DNA of 64,000 bases from Sphingomonadaceae bacterium 3R27C6 (GTDB taxonomy: Bacteria; Pseudomonadota; Alphaproteobacteria; Sphingomonadales; Sphingomonadaceae): the NCBI GenBank assembly GCA_005503215.1, contig SCNS01000011.1:83087-147086 (forward strand), given 5' to 3'. Shown here in pieces: positions 26,264 to 35,493 of this stretch; positions within the stretch are counted from its first letter, which is position 1; every line of letters starts with the position of its first letter. The translations under genes were made by a program, and so were the position numbers. Under the pieces are notes generated by a model, which was not told the origin of the DNA, did no database searches, and saw only the letters and a program-made list of their open reading frames with translations.

Positions 26264-29227
26264 ATGCGTTCATTCGGCCGGTTCGCCATCATTCTGGCGA
26301 CGGGAGCGTCGTCGCTCGCCATCAGTCACGCCGTGGGGGCCCAGCAGGCGGAGCCGTCGGCCGCCGACACGGCGGCGACCGAAGACGTCGGCGTGGGCGA
26401 CATTGTGGTGACCGCGCAGCGCCGGTCCGAAAGCATCCAGAACGTCCCGATCGCAATCACCGCCTTCGACGCGGAGGCGCTCGAAAAGCAGCAGATCCGC
26501 TCGACGTCGGACCTGCAATTGTCGATCCCGAGCGTCACCTTCACCAAGAGCAATTTCGCCAGCTCGAACTTCACCATTCGCGGCATCGGCGATGCGGCGA
26601 TCGCGACGAGCGGCGATACGTCGATCGGCATCGCCATCAACGAAATGCCGCTGGTGACGACGCGGCTTTTCGAAACCGATTATTTCGACCTCGAGCGTGT
26701 CGAGGTGCTGCGTGGGCCGCAGGGCACTTTGTTCGGCCGCAACGCGACGGGCGGGGTGATCAACTTCGTCACCGCCAAGCCCGACCTTTCGGGCATCGCG
26801 GCGTCGGCGGTGCTGCAATATGCCAATTACGATACGCGCCGCGCCGAAGCGATGTTCAATCTGCCGCTGACCGACACGCTGGGCGTTCGCGTCGCGGGCA
26901 CCTATCTGAAGCGCGACGGCTATACCGACAATCTCTATGCCGGGAACAAGATCGACGGCCGCGATCAATATGCGGTCCGCGGCACGCTGCGCTGGCAACC
27001 GACCCCCGACACGACGCTCGATCTGATGGGCTATTATTTCAAGGAAGATTCGAACCGGTCGCGCATCCAGAAGCAGCTCTGCCACCGCGATCCGACCGGG
27101 GTTCTGGGCTGTCTGCCCGATCGCCTCGCCAACGAAACGCTCAATAACAACGCGGCGCTCGGCACGACGCTGGCGTCGCGCGAGTTTTTCCGCATCGTCA
27201 GCGGCAGTCCCGCGATCGCGGGCGTAGGGCTCGGCAGCGTTTACGGACCCGACAGCTTTGCGGGCGTGGCCAATCCGGCGGACCTGCGCACCGTCAACAT
27301 CGATTTCGAACCGACCTATGTCGCCGACGAGGTCCAGCTGATGGGCAAGCTGGTGCACGGTTTCGGCCCGGTGACGCTGAACCTGACGGGCGGCTACACG
27401 CGCAACAAAGTTGATTCGCGGACTGATTATAATCTGGCGGTCCAAAACCCGCTCGCGACAGGGCCGGGATCGGGTATCTTTGCGCTCCGCAATTTCCCGA
27501 CGCCGCTCTTCGCCAATGCCGTGTCGCGCCTCTTCCGGGGCAACGAATTGTGCGTGTCCGAGGTCGATCGCACCTATACGGGCTACATCAACGGCAAGAT
27601 CAACCGCTGCTCGGCGCAGGGCGCGGAATATGACAATTCGCGCGCGGCGAACCGGCAATATTCGGTCGAGGCGCATCTCGATTCCGACTTCGACGGCCCG
27701 TTGAACTTCCTGCTCGGCGGCATCTATGTCGATAACAAGGCCGACGTCGATTATTTCGTCGCCTCGTCGGGGCTCGACTATGCCACCGCCGTTATCGGTG
27801 CGCTCCAGACGGGCGGGGCAGGGGCAACCGCATCGCCCTTCGCGAGCGTGGAGACCAATCTCTATCGCCTGAAATCCTATGGCCTGTTCGGTGAAGCTTA
27901 TTATGACATCACCGACGAGCTGAAGCTGACCGGCGGGCTGCGCTATTCGCACGACAAGAAATTTGTCCGCGACCGCGCGATGCTTTTCAATTTCACCATC
28001 CCCTATGGCACCGCCGACGCCTTTGCCGCGCCGAACGCGGCGAACTTCGACGCCGATGCCAGCCGCCCCGGCAAGCAGGCCTTCCGCGAGACCGACGCAA
28101 GCTTTGGCAAGGTTACCGGCCGCGTCGTGCTCGACTGGACGCCGGAGACGAGCTTCAGTGACAAGACGCTCGTCTATGCCTCCTATTCGCGCGGTTATAA
28201 ATCGGGCGGGATCAATCCCGCTTTCGATCCGAGCGTGGTCACGGCGCCCGCGCTCTACCGGCCCGAGATGTTGAACGCCTTCGAAATCGGGACGAAGAAC
28301 ACCTTCCTTGGCGGCCAGTTCCGCGCCAACCTGTCGGCCTTCTACTATGACTATAAGGGCCTGCAGATCAGCCGGCTCGTCGCCCGGTCGGTGTTCAACG
28401 ACAATGTCGACGCCAAAGTCTATGGCGTCGAGGGCGAATTCGTGATGGCGCCGACCCGTTCGCTGCAATTCAACGTCAACGCGAGCTATCTGCATACCGA
28501 AGTCGCCAAGTTGCAGCTGATCGATCCGCGCGATCCCAGCGGCGGACGCCCGGACTCGGTGCTCATCAAGGATCTGGCCGGCGGCGCAAACTGCGTGGTC
28601 GCGCCCAAGACTGCTGGCAATGCCGCGCTCGCCAATGCTTTTGTCACCGCAGTGAACGCGGGGCTGGGGCTGCGCGCGCCGACGCCGGTCCCCGGCACCG
28701 CGACGACGGGCGCCTTCTCGATGTGCGCCGCGCTGGCGGCGGCGGCTGCCAATCCGTCGGCGGCATTGAGCGCGCTGCTCGGCCAGGGGCCGGGGCCGCT
28801 GCCGATCCAGCTCGACCCCAACGTCGCGACGGCCAAGCTGATCGACGGCATCCCCGTCGACCTCACCGGGAACCAGCTTCCCAATTCGCCGAAATACAAG
28901 GTCTCGTTGGGTGCACAATATACGGCCGACATCGGCAACAAGGGCATGAACGCGGTGTTCCGCATCGACTATGCGTTGACCGGCACCGCCTATTCGCGCG
29001 TCTTCAACCGCGCGATCGACCGGGTGCCGACCTATGACATCGTCAATGCACAGGTCCAGCTCAACGGCGTGGACGATCGCTGGTTCGCGCGGGCGTTCGT
29101 GCAGAACCTGTTCGACAATGACGCGGTTACCGGCCAGTTTGTCGCCGACGCCTCGTCGGGGCTGTTCACGAACATCTTCACGCTCGAGCCGCGCCGCTAC
29201 GGCATTGCGCTGGGGTTCAGATACTGA
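26264..29227 (+). CDS. TonB-dependent receptor (987 aa)
   Basis: Signal peptide 'RFAIILATGASSLAISHAV', TonB-box region 'VGDIVVTAQRRSESIQNVP', a plug with 'LERVEVLRGPQGTLFGRNA', and a long barrel ending 'RRYGIALGFRY'. At 987 residues it is longer than the other two receptors in the window; extra length lies in extracellular loops, for example a Gly/Ala-rich loop around residues 820-860 containing cysteines. I chose the ATG at 26264 because GGGAGGGAAAATA precedes it. It is followed 8 bases later by an HSL-type esterase gene, suggesting one operon that imports and cleaves an ester. The substrate is not evident. Confidence 0.93.
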   Translation: MRSFGRFAIILATGASSLAISHAVGAQQAEPSAADTAATEDVGVGDIVVTAQRRSESIQNVPIAITAFDAEALEKQQIRSTSDLQLSIPSVTFTKSNFASSNFTIRGIGDAAIATSGDTSIGIAINEMPLVTTRLFETDYFDLERVEVLRGPQGTLFGRNATGGVINFVTAKPDLSGIAASAVLQYANYDTRRAEAMFNLPLTDTLGVRVAGTYLKRDGYTDNLYAGNKIDGRDQYAVRGTLRWQPTPDTTLDLMGYYFKEDSNRSRIQKQLCHRDPTGVLGCLPDRLANETLNNNAALGTTLASREFFRIVSGSPAIAGVGLGSVYGPDSFAGVANPADLRTVNIDFEPTYVADEVQLMGKLVHGFGPVTLNLTGGYTRNKVDSRTDYNLAVQNPLATGPGSGIFALRNFPTPLFANAVSRLFRGNELCVSEVDRTYTGYINGKINRCSAQGAEYDNSRAANRQYSVEAHLDSDFDGPLNFLLGGIYVDNKADVDYFVASSGLDYATAVIGALQTGGAGATASPFASVETNLYRLKSYGLFGEAYYDITDELKLTGGLRYSHDKKFVRDRAMLFNFTIPYGTADAFAAPNAANFDADASRPGKQAFRETDASFGKVTGRVVLDWTPETSFSDKTLVYASYSRGYKSGGINPAFDPSVVTAPALYRPEMLNAFEIGTKNTFLGGQFRANLSAFYYDYKGLQISRLVARSVFNDNVDAKVYGVEGEFVMAPTRSLQFNVNASYLHTEVAKLQLIDPRDPSGGRPDSVLIKDLAGGANCVVAPKTAGNAALANAFVTAVNAGLGLRAPTPVPGTATTGAFSMCAALAAAAANPSAALSALLGQGPGPLPIQLDPNVATAKLIDGIPVDLTGNQLPNSPKYKVSLGAQYTADIGNKGMNAVFRIDYALTGTAYSRVFNRAIDRVPTYDIVNAQVQLNGVDDRWFARAFVQNLFDNDAVTGQFVADASSGLFTNIFTLEPRRYGIALGFRY

Positions 29228-29235
29228 GGATCGCA

Positions 29236-30210
29236 ATGCCCAGGACTCCCGAAACGGTATCGGCGCTGTGGCAGGCTTTTTATGCCGCGGCGCCCGATCC
29301 CGCCCAGACGCCGATGACCCCCGCCCCCGACGACCTCGCGGGCTGGGCGCGCGCGCAGCAGGTGATCGACGCGCCGCAGTTGCCGGTCGTCGAGGCGGCG
29401 CTCAGGGGCTTCGCCGGTCGTGTGTTCGACGCGGAGATCGGCGGCGTCCCGGTGATCGAAGTACACCCGGCGAACGCGAAACCGGCGCGCGGTGCGATCG
29501 TCTATGTCCACGGCGGTGCCTACACGCTGTTCAGCGCCAGTGCGCGGCTGATGTCGGTCCTGCCGATCGTCGAGCGCACGGGAATGCAGGTCATCGCGGT
29601 CGACTATACGCTGGCACCGCAGGCGCGATGGCCGGTGGCGCTCGATCAGATCGTTTCGGTGTTCGACGGAATCTATAAGAACAAGCGGGGACCCGTCGCG
29701 CTCTACGGCGATTCCGCCGGTGGCGGGCTGGCGGCCGCGGCGACGTTGCGGATGCGCGAACGGGGAGTGAAGCTTCCCGAGGCGCTCGCGCTCTGGTCGC
29801 CATGGTCGGACATCGGCGAGGTGGGCGACAGCTATGCGACGCTGGCCGAGGCCGACGCGAGCTATCGCTACGACCGCCATTTGGCCAATGCCGCGCTCGC
29901 TTATGCCGACCACGACCAGCACCGCAATCCGCTCGTGTCGCCGGTCTACGGCGATTTCACGGCGGGCTTTCCGCCGACGCTGATCCAGGGCGGCACGCGC
30001 GAGATATTTCTCAGCAATTTCGTGCGCCTCTATCGCGCGCTCGTTGATGCGAAGCAGCCGGCGATCCTCGATCTCTACGAAGGCATGCCGCACGTCTTTC
30101 AGGCTTATCCGGCGCAGGCGGGCAGTCCCGAAAGCCGCGCCGCGCTCGACGCGACAGCGGCGTTTCTTGCCGACCATCTCAAACGGGCGGCGACGAAGCG
30201 CCGGACCTGA
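29236..30210 (+). CDS. HSL-family alpha/beta hydrolase (carboxylesterase, 324 aa)
   Basis: This is hormone-sensitive-lipase-type (PF07859): oxyanion-hole 'IVYVHGGAY', nucleophile elbow 'LYGDSAGGGLAA' with Ser160, and a C-terminal His in 'YEGMPHVFQAY'. There is no signal peptide, so it is cytoplasmic and acts on short-chain esters or lactones. The start is an ATG 8 bases after the TonB receptor stop, with GAGGA overlapping that stop codon. Gene order receptor-esterase-MaoC-like protein suggests a small catabolic operon under the Crp-type regulator. The natural substrate is unknown. Confidence 0.92.
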   Translation: MPRTPETVSALWQAFYAAAPDPAQTPMTPAPDDLAGWARAQQVIDAPQLPVVEAALRGFAGRVFDAEIGGVPVIEVHPANAKPARGAIVYVHGGAYTLFSASARLMSVLPIVERTGMQVIAVDYTLAPQARWPVALDQIVSVFDGIYKNKRGPVALYGDSAGGGLAAAATLRMRERGVKLPEALALWSPWSDIGEVGDSYATLAEADASYRYDRHLANAALAYADHDQHRNPLVSPVYGDFTAGFPPTLIQGGTREIFLSNFVRLYRALVDAKQPAILDLYEGMPHVFQAYPAQAGSPESRAALDATAAFLADHLKRAATKRRT

Positions 30211-30315
30211 TCAGTTGGGCACTTCAGGAGCGTGGGACATTCGCCTCGCGCTCCTGACTTTTTCCGTTCCGGCGCGGTGCCGGGGCGTGCCGAGCGACAG
30301 AAGAAAGCCATACAC

Positions 30316-31296
30316 ATGACCACAACCTCCTTCGCCGTCGCGTCGGCCATTTTTCCGGAGACCGCGATCGACGACCGCGACGGTCTCGTCGGACCGTGGC
30401 GTGCCCCGAGGCAGATGCTCGCCGACCAGTCCTATGACGATCACACGTCGATCCACGACGACGCGACCGCTCAAAAGCTCGGCTTCAAGGGCGGCACGAT
30501 CGAGGGGGCGACCCATTTCAGCCAGTTCGTCCCACTTGCGGTCGCCGCGTGGGGGCCGCGCTGGCTCGAAACCGGCTGTATCTCGGCGCATTATCGCGCG
30601 CCGGTCTATGAGGGCGAAGAGGTGCGCGCGCATATGGCTCGCGTCGCACCTGGGCAGGCTATCGCCGAAATCTGGATGGAAAAGGCCGACGGCACCGAGG
30701 TACTGCGCGGCACTTGCTCGATCGGGCCCGACCATCCCGAAAGCGCGCTCGACAAGCGCCTTGCATCGCTGGCCTCTATCGACGAGCCTGTCATTCTCGA
30801 AGGGATCGAAATAAGGACCACGACGTCGCGCCGGACGGTATCGATGGGCTTTGACCAGCATATGGGACACCTCTATCCCTTCACCCTCCGACAAAAGCTC
30901 GACGTCATCACCGAGCCTTCGCCCTGCTATACGGAAGCGCCAGCGGGATCGCCCCACGGGCGCGCAATCATCCCCTTTGAAATGATGAGCGTCCTCCTCA
31001 ATCATGCGTGGGGGGAAGGCGAATCCTTCTATCGCCGCGGGCCGGTCGTTGGCCTGTTTGCCGATCAGGAAATACGGCTCCACGACGGCCCGCTTTTCGT
31101 CGGCGACACCTATGAAATCGATCGCGAGGTCGTCGCGATCAGCGGCAGCCGGCGGACGGAAAGCCTGTGGATCAAGACCCGGGTCTTCCACCCGAAAGGG
31201 GATCGGCCGATCGCAACAATGCTGCTCAATCAGGCGATCATGAAGGACAGCTATCAGGATTATGCGAGCGAACGTGCGCAGCTCTATGGCGATTAG
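30316..31296 (+). CDS. MaoC-like hot-dog domain protein (326 aa)
   Basis: The N-terminal half has a MaoC/hydratase-like stretch ('SYDDHTSIHDDATAQKLGFK' then 'GGTIEGATHFSQFVPL'), where the Asp and His match the hydratase motif D-x-x-P-x-H region loosely. The second half ('YEIDREVVAISGSRRTESLW') looks like a second hot-dog unit, giving a double-hot-dog protein. Enzymes of this type hydrate enoyl-CoA, but the typical HG pair is replaced by 'EGATH', so activity is uncertain. I chose the ATG at 30316, which begins the domain; upstream codons of the longer frame are Arg-rich. It lies 105 bases after the esterase on the same strand. Confidence 0.78.
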   Translation: MTTTSFAVASAIFPETAIDDRDGLVGPWRAPRQMLADQSYDDHTSIHDDATAQKLGFKGGTIEGATHFSQFVPLAVAAWGPRWLETGCISAHYRAPVYEGEEVRAHMARVAPGQAIAEIWMEKADGTEVLRGTCSIGPDHPESALDKRLASLASIDEPVILEGIEIRTTTSRRTVSMGFDQHMGHLYPFTLRQKLDVITEPSPCYTEAPAGSPHGRAIIPFEMMSVLLNHAWGEGESFYRRGPVVGLFADQEIRLHDGPLFVGDTYEIDREVVAISGSRRTESLWIKTRVFHPKGDRPIATMLLNQAIMKDSYQDYASERAQLYGD

Positions 31297-31390
31297 GCCA
31301 ACACGTCTTTCATAGGAAAATCTTGCGGGCAGCACATGAGCCCGCTCTTGATCGCCCGCTGCTGAACAAGGGACCGACTGCTGGCAGCCA

Positions 31391-32269
31391 TCACTCGACC
31401 GCGATACGGCGGGCAGCCGGCGCCTGCGGATATGCGCCGGGGATGTCGGCATCCATATCCTTGTTCTCGGGAAAGATCGGCCACAACAATTGCTGGCCGA
31501 GCGTGGCCGGCGGCAAATTCTCCACGCCATAGCTTTCGGGATAGCTGCGCGTGATCTTCGCGGTGCCGAACAGGACGTCCCAGAAGAAAAGCAGGTTCCC
31601 GAAATTGCCTTTGTAATGAACCGCTGGGTCGCTGAGATGACGCCCATGATGTGCGTGATGCGTCGCGGGCGTGCTGATCGTGCGCTCGACAAGCCACATC
31701 AGCGGTGACAACGCCCTGATCCGATAGAGCGGCGCATCCCACGCCACATCGCTGTGGGCGCCGATGATCACGAGCATCTTGACGACGATATAGCCGGCGT
31801 AAAACCATCCGAGGCCGAGATAGACGAGGACGCCGGCAAACCAGATGCTCGGCATCAGCGCATAATAGATGATGTTGTTCCGGTAGACGAGCCGGACGCT
31901 CATGTAGCGGGCATTATGGTGCGCGCGGTGGAGGTTGTAGAGCCACGCGAAGCTGTGGCTCGCGCGGTGCCACCAATATTGCATCATATCCTCGAAGATG
32001 AGGAAGAGCGCGAGCGCCGCGAGGAAAGGAAGCGAGCCGAGCGCGCCTTCATATTGAGGGAAGAAGCGATGTCCCAAGGCTCCAACGATCAACAGGATCG
32101 TCGGCTGCGTGACAGCGAGCAGGACGATGGTGCTCACCGCCTCCAATATGCCGTCGTGCCGCGTTTGCTCGTCCTTCGAGAACAAGCGGGTCCAGGCAAG
32201 TTCGAGAAGCCCGAATGCCAGATAGATGCCGAGCACGATAAGGCTCGATTGTGCCGTGGTCAGATGCAT
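31391..32269 (-). CDS. Fatty acid hydroxylase / sterol desaturase family membrane protein (292 aa)
   Basis: Several TM helices surround the di-iron histidine motifs of PF04116: 'HRASH', 'HRAHHN' and 'HHAHHGRH'. Such enzymes hydroxylate or desaturate lipids, carotenoids or sterols with O2 in the inner membrane. I chose the ATG at 32269 because GGGAGACGGCG precedes it. It is divergent from a second Crp-type regulator, which likely controls it, and convergent with the MaoC-like gene. The substrate is unknown; modification of a membrane lipid is a reasonable guess from the family. Confidence 0.9.
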   Translation of the reverse strand: MHLTTAQSSLIVLGIYLAFGLLELAWTRLFSKDEQTRHDGILEAVSTIVLLAVTQPTILLIVGALGHRFFPQYEGALGSLPFLAALALFLIFEDMMQYWWHRASHSFAWLYNLHRAHHNARYMSVRLVYRNNIIYYALMPSIWFAGVLVYLGLGWFYAGYIVVKMLVIIGAHSDVAWDAPLYRIRALSPLMWLVERTISTPATHHAHHGRHLSDPAVHYKGNFGNLLFFWDVLFGTAKITRSYPESYGVENLPPATLGQQLLWPIFPENKDMDADIPGAYPQAPAARRIAVE

Positions 32270-32344
32270 CGCCGTCTCCCGATCGGCAGGCGATCGATTG
32301 CCGCTTGCCATTTCGACCCCGATGCCACAGCACCGCATCCAGAA

Positions 32345-33010
32345 ATGCAAAGAAGTTATCATTTTGCGATGGCCGAGCGATCACGGCTTTCCGCGCGCGA
32401 GCTCGCGCAATTGGCTGCGCGCGCAAGAGTCCAGCATTTTGCTGGCGGCCGGTTCATCCAGCACCAGGGCGATCCGGGCGATGCCTTCTGGGCGGTCGTC
32501 GATGGTCATGTCACGATCGGCCGCCATTCCGAAGACGGGGTCTTCACTCACTTCGCGGTTCTCGCCGCAGGCGACCTGTTCGGCGAGCTTGCCTTCTTCA
32601 CCGGCGTGCCGAGGCAGGTCGACGCGATCGCGCATGGCAGCGCGAGCATGATCGCCATCGATCGTCCCTTGCTGCGTCAGCTGATGGCCGCGGATGTCGG
32701 ATGGGCCGAATTGCTGCTGCGGAGCCTGTCGCGGCAGCTCGCGAGTGCGCTCGACACCATCGACGCCGACCGGCGATTGAGCGCGACCGAGCGGCTCGCA
32801 AATCTGCTTGTCACCATGGCGCGGAGCGATGCCGGCCGCGATACGGTTCGCGCGACGCAGCAGCAGCTCGCCGACCTGCTCGGTGTCTCGCGCGTGACGC
32901 TGGGCGCCGCACTGGCCGAACTGGCGAAGCAAAATCAAGTCCGGCGGCACTATGGCTATATCCGACTGCTCGGTTTCCTTGCCGAGCGCGCAGCCCGTCT
33001 CGATCCGTAG
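32345..33010 (+). CDS. Crp/Fnr family transcriptional regulator (221 aa)
   Basis: A cyclic-nucleotide-binding-like domain ('FIQHQGDPGDAFWAVVDGHV', 'LAAGDLFGELAFFTGVPRQV') and a Crp-type HTH ('TQQQLADLLGVSRVTLGAAL'). The start may be 32345 or the ATG at 32369, which has AAAGAAG some distance upstream; neither has a strong site. The much longer open frame from 31754 is antisense to the hydroxylase gene and is not credible as coding. It is divergent from the hydroxylase with about 75 bases between. The ruins of a decarboxylase follow directly downstream. Confidence 0.87.
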   Translation: MQRSYHFAMAERSRLSARELAQLAARARVQHFAGGRFIQHQGDPGDAFWAVVDGHVTIGRHSEDGVFTHFAVLAAGDLFGELAFFTGVPRQVDAIAHGSASMIAIDRPLLRQLMAADVGWAELLLRSLSRQLASALDTIDADRRLSATERLANLLVTMARSDAGRDTVRATQQQLADLLGVSRVTLGAALAELAKQNQVRRHYGYIRLLGFLAERAARLDP

Positions 33011-33053
33011 CAGGCCGCGCGAGTTCAGCAATTTCGGGGGAGACTCGAATCTT

Positions 33054-33227
33054 TCCGAACGTAACACCGTCAAGCTTCTGGAACCCGTTCTGACGGCGCT
33101 TGGCGTCCGCTTCTGGCGGCTCGAAACCGAGGGGGACCTTGCCGGCGTGGCTGAAGCTTTTTCCTATGCCGATAAGGAGCGCCGCTCTGCGGTCCTGATC
33201 GTCGGCGCGCCCACGGGCTGGAACTGA
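33054..33227 (+). pseudogene. Remnant of ThDP-dependent decarboxylase alpha (Pyr-domain) subunit, C-terminal end only
   Basis: The last roughly 57 codons of this frame ('VKLLEPVLTALGVRFWRLE', then 'ERRSAVLIVGAPTGWN') resemble the C-terminal end of the small alpha subunit of two-subunit sulfopyruvate/phosphonopyruvate-type decarboxylases, normally about 170 residues. The catalytic N-terminal portion is missing: upstream, the frame runs into the Crp-type gene with unrelated sequence. The companion beta-subunit fragment follows 11 bases later. Family assignment is from recall of the pattern, so moderate confidence. Confidence 0.6.
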
Positions 33228-33238
33228 AGGGGCGCGAC

Positions 33239-33679
33239 ATGGACATCAACGAAGCCTGCCGCATCATCGAGGGCGCCCGCGGCGACGCCATATTGGTCGC
33301 GACGATGGGCGCGATGACAGCGTTCGACCAGCTCGGCGCGGCACAGCCGCGCATTAATTCGGTTCCACTGATGGGCGGCGCCGCGAGCCTGCTGATGCAG
33401 CTCGGCGGCCTCGCCACGGTCGCCGAACGGCAGCCGCGCAATTTCCATCATTTCGTGATCCGCAACGGGACGCAGTTTTCGGGCTTCTCGAACCTCGCGA
33501 CGCCCGCCGAAGAGATCGTCGATTTCGCGGCGATGGCGAAAGCAGCGGGCTATCGCCGCGCGTCCAGTTTCGCGGACGCGGCCGCGTTTTGCGCTAGTAC
33601 CGAACCGCTCTTGTCGGTCCGCAGAAAATCCAGGCACTTTTTGGCACACCGGTGTGACTACGGAACGAATGGGCGGTAG
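33239..33679 (+). pseudogene. Damaged ThDP-binding decarboxylase beta subunit (146 codons, TPP motif deleted)
   Basis: The frame starts with a good GAAGGGG site. It shows the N-terminal part of a ThDP-binding (PP) domain ('EACRIIEGARGDAILVATMG', 'INSVPLMGGAAS') and its later part ('LLMQLGGLATVAERQPRNFH', 'VIRNGTQFSGFSNLATPAEE'). The stretch of about 20 residues normally between GGA and SLLM, containing the GDGS thiamine-diphosphate motif, is missing in frame. The C-terminus degenerates after 'FCASTEPL' into an Arg/His-rich tail, short of the usual 170-190 residues. Without GDG it cannot bind cofactor normally, so I call it a pseudogene. Confidence 0.65.
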
Positions 33680-33683
33680 GTCG

Positions 33684-33713
33684 TTGACAATTTCTGTTCA
33701 GCGCAATTATGTT
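33684..33713 (+). promoter_or_regulatory. Candidate sigma-70 promoter of beta-lactamase-like gene
   Basis: TTGACA (33684-33689), an 18-base spacer and TATGTT (33708-33713) lie in an unusually AT-rich stretch about 60 bases before the GTG start at 33772. Confidence 0.45.
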
Positions 33714-33771
33714 CATATCCGAAAATATTTTCTAATTAGAAATTTCGCTTCCAAAAGGAGGGGCATGCAGC

Positions 33772-35316
33772 GTGGTCTCGAATAAACGATTGAGGTATTT
33801 CCTCGTGCCTGGCGCGAGTCTGGCCCTGCTCGTCGGTCAGGCCTTCGCTCCGGCCGCGGCCGAGACGCCCAGTGCGGCGCCGGTTACATCGCCTACGACG
33901 TCAGAAGCGCTCGTAGGGCTTGACGCATATATCGAGGGCGCCCGGCAGGCATGGCAGGTGCCGGGCCTGTCCATCGCGATCGTCAAGGACGACCGAATTA
34001 TATATTCCAGAGGTTTCGGTGTCCGCGAGAACGGCAAGCCCGGCAAGGTCGATGCCGATACCGTCTTTGCGATCGGATCCGCGACCAAGGCATTCACCTC
34101 TGCGGCGCTCGGCATGTTGATCGATGAGAAGAAGATCGAATGGGACGGCGTGGTGCACGATTACATGCCGTCGTTCGAGCTTCATGACCCCTATGTCACT
34201 CGCCACGTGACCATACGCGACCTGCTGTCGCATCGCACCGGCGTCGTTACTAACGGCGGGCTCTGGTATGGATCGGGGTTCGACCGTCAGGAAATCATCC
34301 GGCGGCTACGCTTCCAGACCGAAACGCTCGGCTTCCGTAACCAGTATCAGTATCAGAACGAGATGTTCATCGTGGCGGGCGAGATCGTCTCTGCGGTGAC
34401 CGGCACCAGCTATGACCAGTTCATCGCCGGCCGCATCTTCGAGCCGCTCGGCATGGGCCGCACCAACACCAGTGTCACTGCCCTCAAGGGGCTGGCCAAC
34501 GTTGCGACCCCGCATGCGCTGCTCAACGGCAAGGCGACGCCGGTCGAATATCGCATGATCGACAATGTCGGCGGCGCCGGCGTGATCAACTCCAGTGCGC
34601 GCGACATGGCGCAGTGGGTGCGCCTGCAACTAGGCGGCGGCACGTTCGAGGGTAAGCGGCTGATCGCCTCCACGACGTTGGCGGAAATGCATACCGGTCA
34701 GATCGTCCCGCGCGGAGGAACCGACGCACTCTTCAAGTTCAGTGAATACGGCCTTGGCTGGGGCGTGCAGGAATATCGCGGTCAAAAGATTGTCCAGCAT
34801 TCCGGCGCGATCGATGGGATGCAGAGCATGGTCGCGATGATACCTGAAAGAAAGCTCGGCGTGGTTGTGCTGACCAACGGTCTGCGCACAAAGCTGGCTA
34901 CGGCCGTGGAACTGCGAGTGCTGGATGCCTTCCTCGGCGGCCCTGCGACCGATCACAGCGCTGTCATGAAGCAGGAGAGCGATGACGCGGTCCGGATTGC
35001 GCGTGAAAAGGCAGCGGCGACGTCGGGTTCAGTGACGATTACGCCCGCGCGACTGCCGCTCGATCGCTATGTCGGAACCTACTCGAGCGACCTGCTCGGT
35101 GAGATTGCAATCACGCTGGCCGACGGCAAGCTCAAGCTCGCACGTCCGCAGGCGACGGCGGTGCTCAACCATGATCGCAACGATATGTTCAAGGCGCAGT
35201 GGGATAGTCCTGGCCAGATGAGTATAACCGGTCAGACCCCCGTCGGGTTCACCTTCGCTCCGGATGGAGAGATCGCCACTCTGGAACTCGGTGGCGACAA
35301 ATTCACACGCGAATAG
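33772..35316 (+). CDS. Serine hydrolase, class C beta-lactamase/AmpC-like family (514 aa)
   Basis: This is an exported beta-lactamase-fold protein (PF00144): signal peptide 'LVPGASLALLVGQAFAPAAA', SxxK motif 'GSATKAF' with Ser103/Lys106, a YxN motif in 'YQYQNEM' and a third motif 'HSGAIDGM'. A C-terminal DUF3471-like domain (about residues 400-514) follows. The start is a GTG at 33772 after AAGGAGGGG; an ATG 7 bases earlier is in another frame and ends after six codons. Members act as esterases, peptidases or D-aminoacyl hydrolases more often than as true beta-lactamases. It stands alone with its own promoter; the convergent TonB receptor ends after a hairpin downstream. Confidence 0.92.
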   Translation: MVSNKRLRYFLVPGASLALLVGQAFAPAAAETPSAAPVTSPTTSEALVGLDAYIEGARQAWQVPGLSIAIVKDDRIIYSRGFGVRENGKPGKVDADTVFAIGSATKAFTSAALGMLIDEKKIEWDGVVHDYMPSFELHDPYVTRHVTIRDLLSHRTGVVTNGGLWYGSGFDRQEIIRRLRFQTETLGFRNQYQYQNEMFIVAGEIVSAVTGTSYDQFIAGRIFEPLGMGRTNTSVTALKGLANVATPHALLNGKATPVEYRMIDNVGGAGVINSSARDMAQWVRLQLGGGTFEGKRLIASTTLAEMHTGQIVPRGGTDALFKFSEYGLGWGVQEYRGQKIVQHSGAIDGMQSMVAMIPERKLGVVVLTNGLRTKLATAVELRVLDAFLGGPATDHSAVMKQESDDAVRIAREKAAATSGSVTITPARLPLDRYVGTYSSDLLGEIAITLADGKLKLARPQATAVLNHDRNDMFKAQWDSPGQMSITGQTPVGFTFAPDGEIATLELGGDKFTRE

Positions 35317-35457
35317 GCGTTCTTGAAGGGCTGCCCGTCTTCACCTTTGATGACTGCTTATGATCTCCTAAGCCAATAAGCAGACTGGCCGCTACCGGCC
35401 AAGGTCGGAAATGCGCTCGGAAATTATCGCGCTTGGAAGTTAGGATGGGGAGCTCAA

Positions 35458-35482
35458 CCCTCCGCCCCTTTCGGGCGGAGGG
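35458..35482. terminator. 10-bp hairpin between convergent genes
   Basis: CCCTCCGCCC (35458-35467), loop CTTTC, GGGCGGAGGG (35473-35482): a perfect stem just beyond the minus-strand TonB receptor stop and about 140 bases after the plus-strand hydrolase. It could serve both directions. There is no T-tract on either strand. Confidence 0.55.
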
Positions 35483-35493
35483 CGGTGAACTGT

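Noticed and set aside
26270..29236. 988-codon minus-strand ORF opposite the TonB receptor
   Set aside because: Shadow frame of the receptor gene in high-GC DNA; composition is unlike real proteins of this genome and there is no domain.
33772..35316. True antibiotic-resistance class C beta-lactamase
   Set aside because: The protein is 514 residues with an extra C-terminal DUF3471-like domain; this branch is usually esterase or peptidase, so resistance is not supported.
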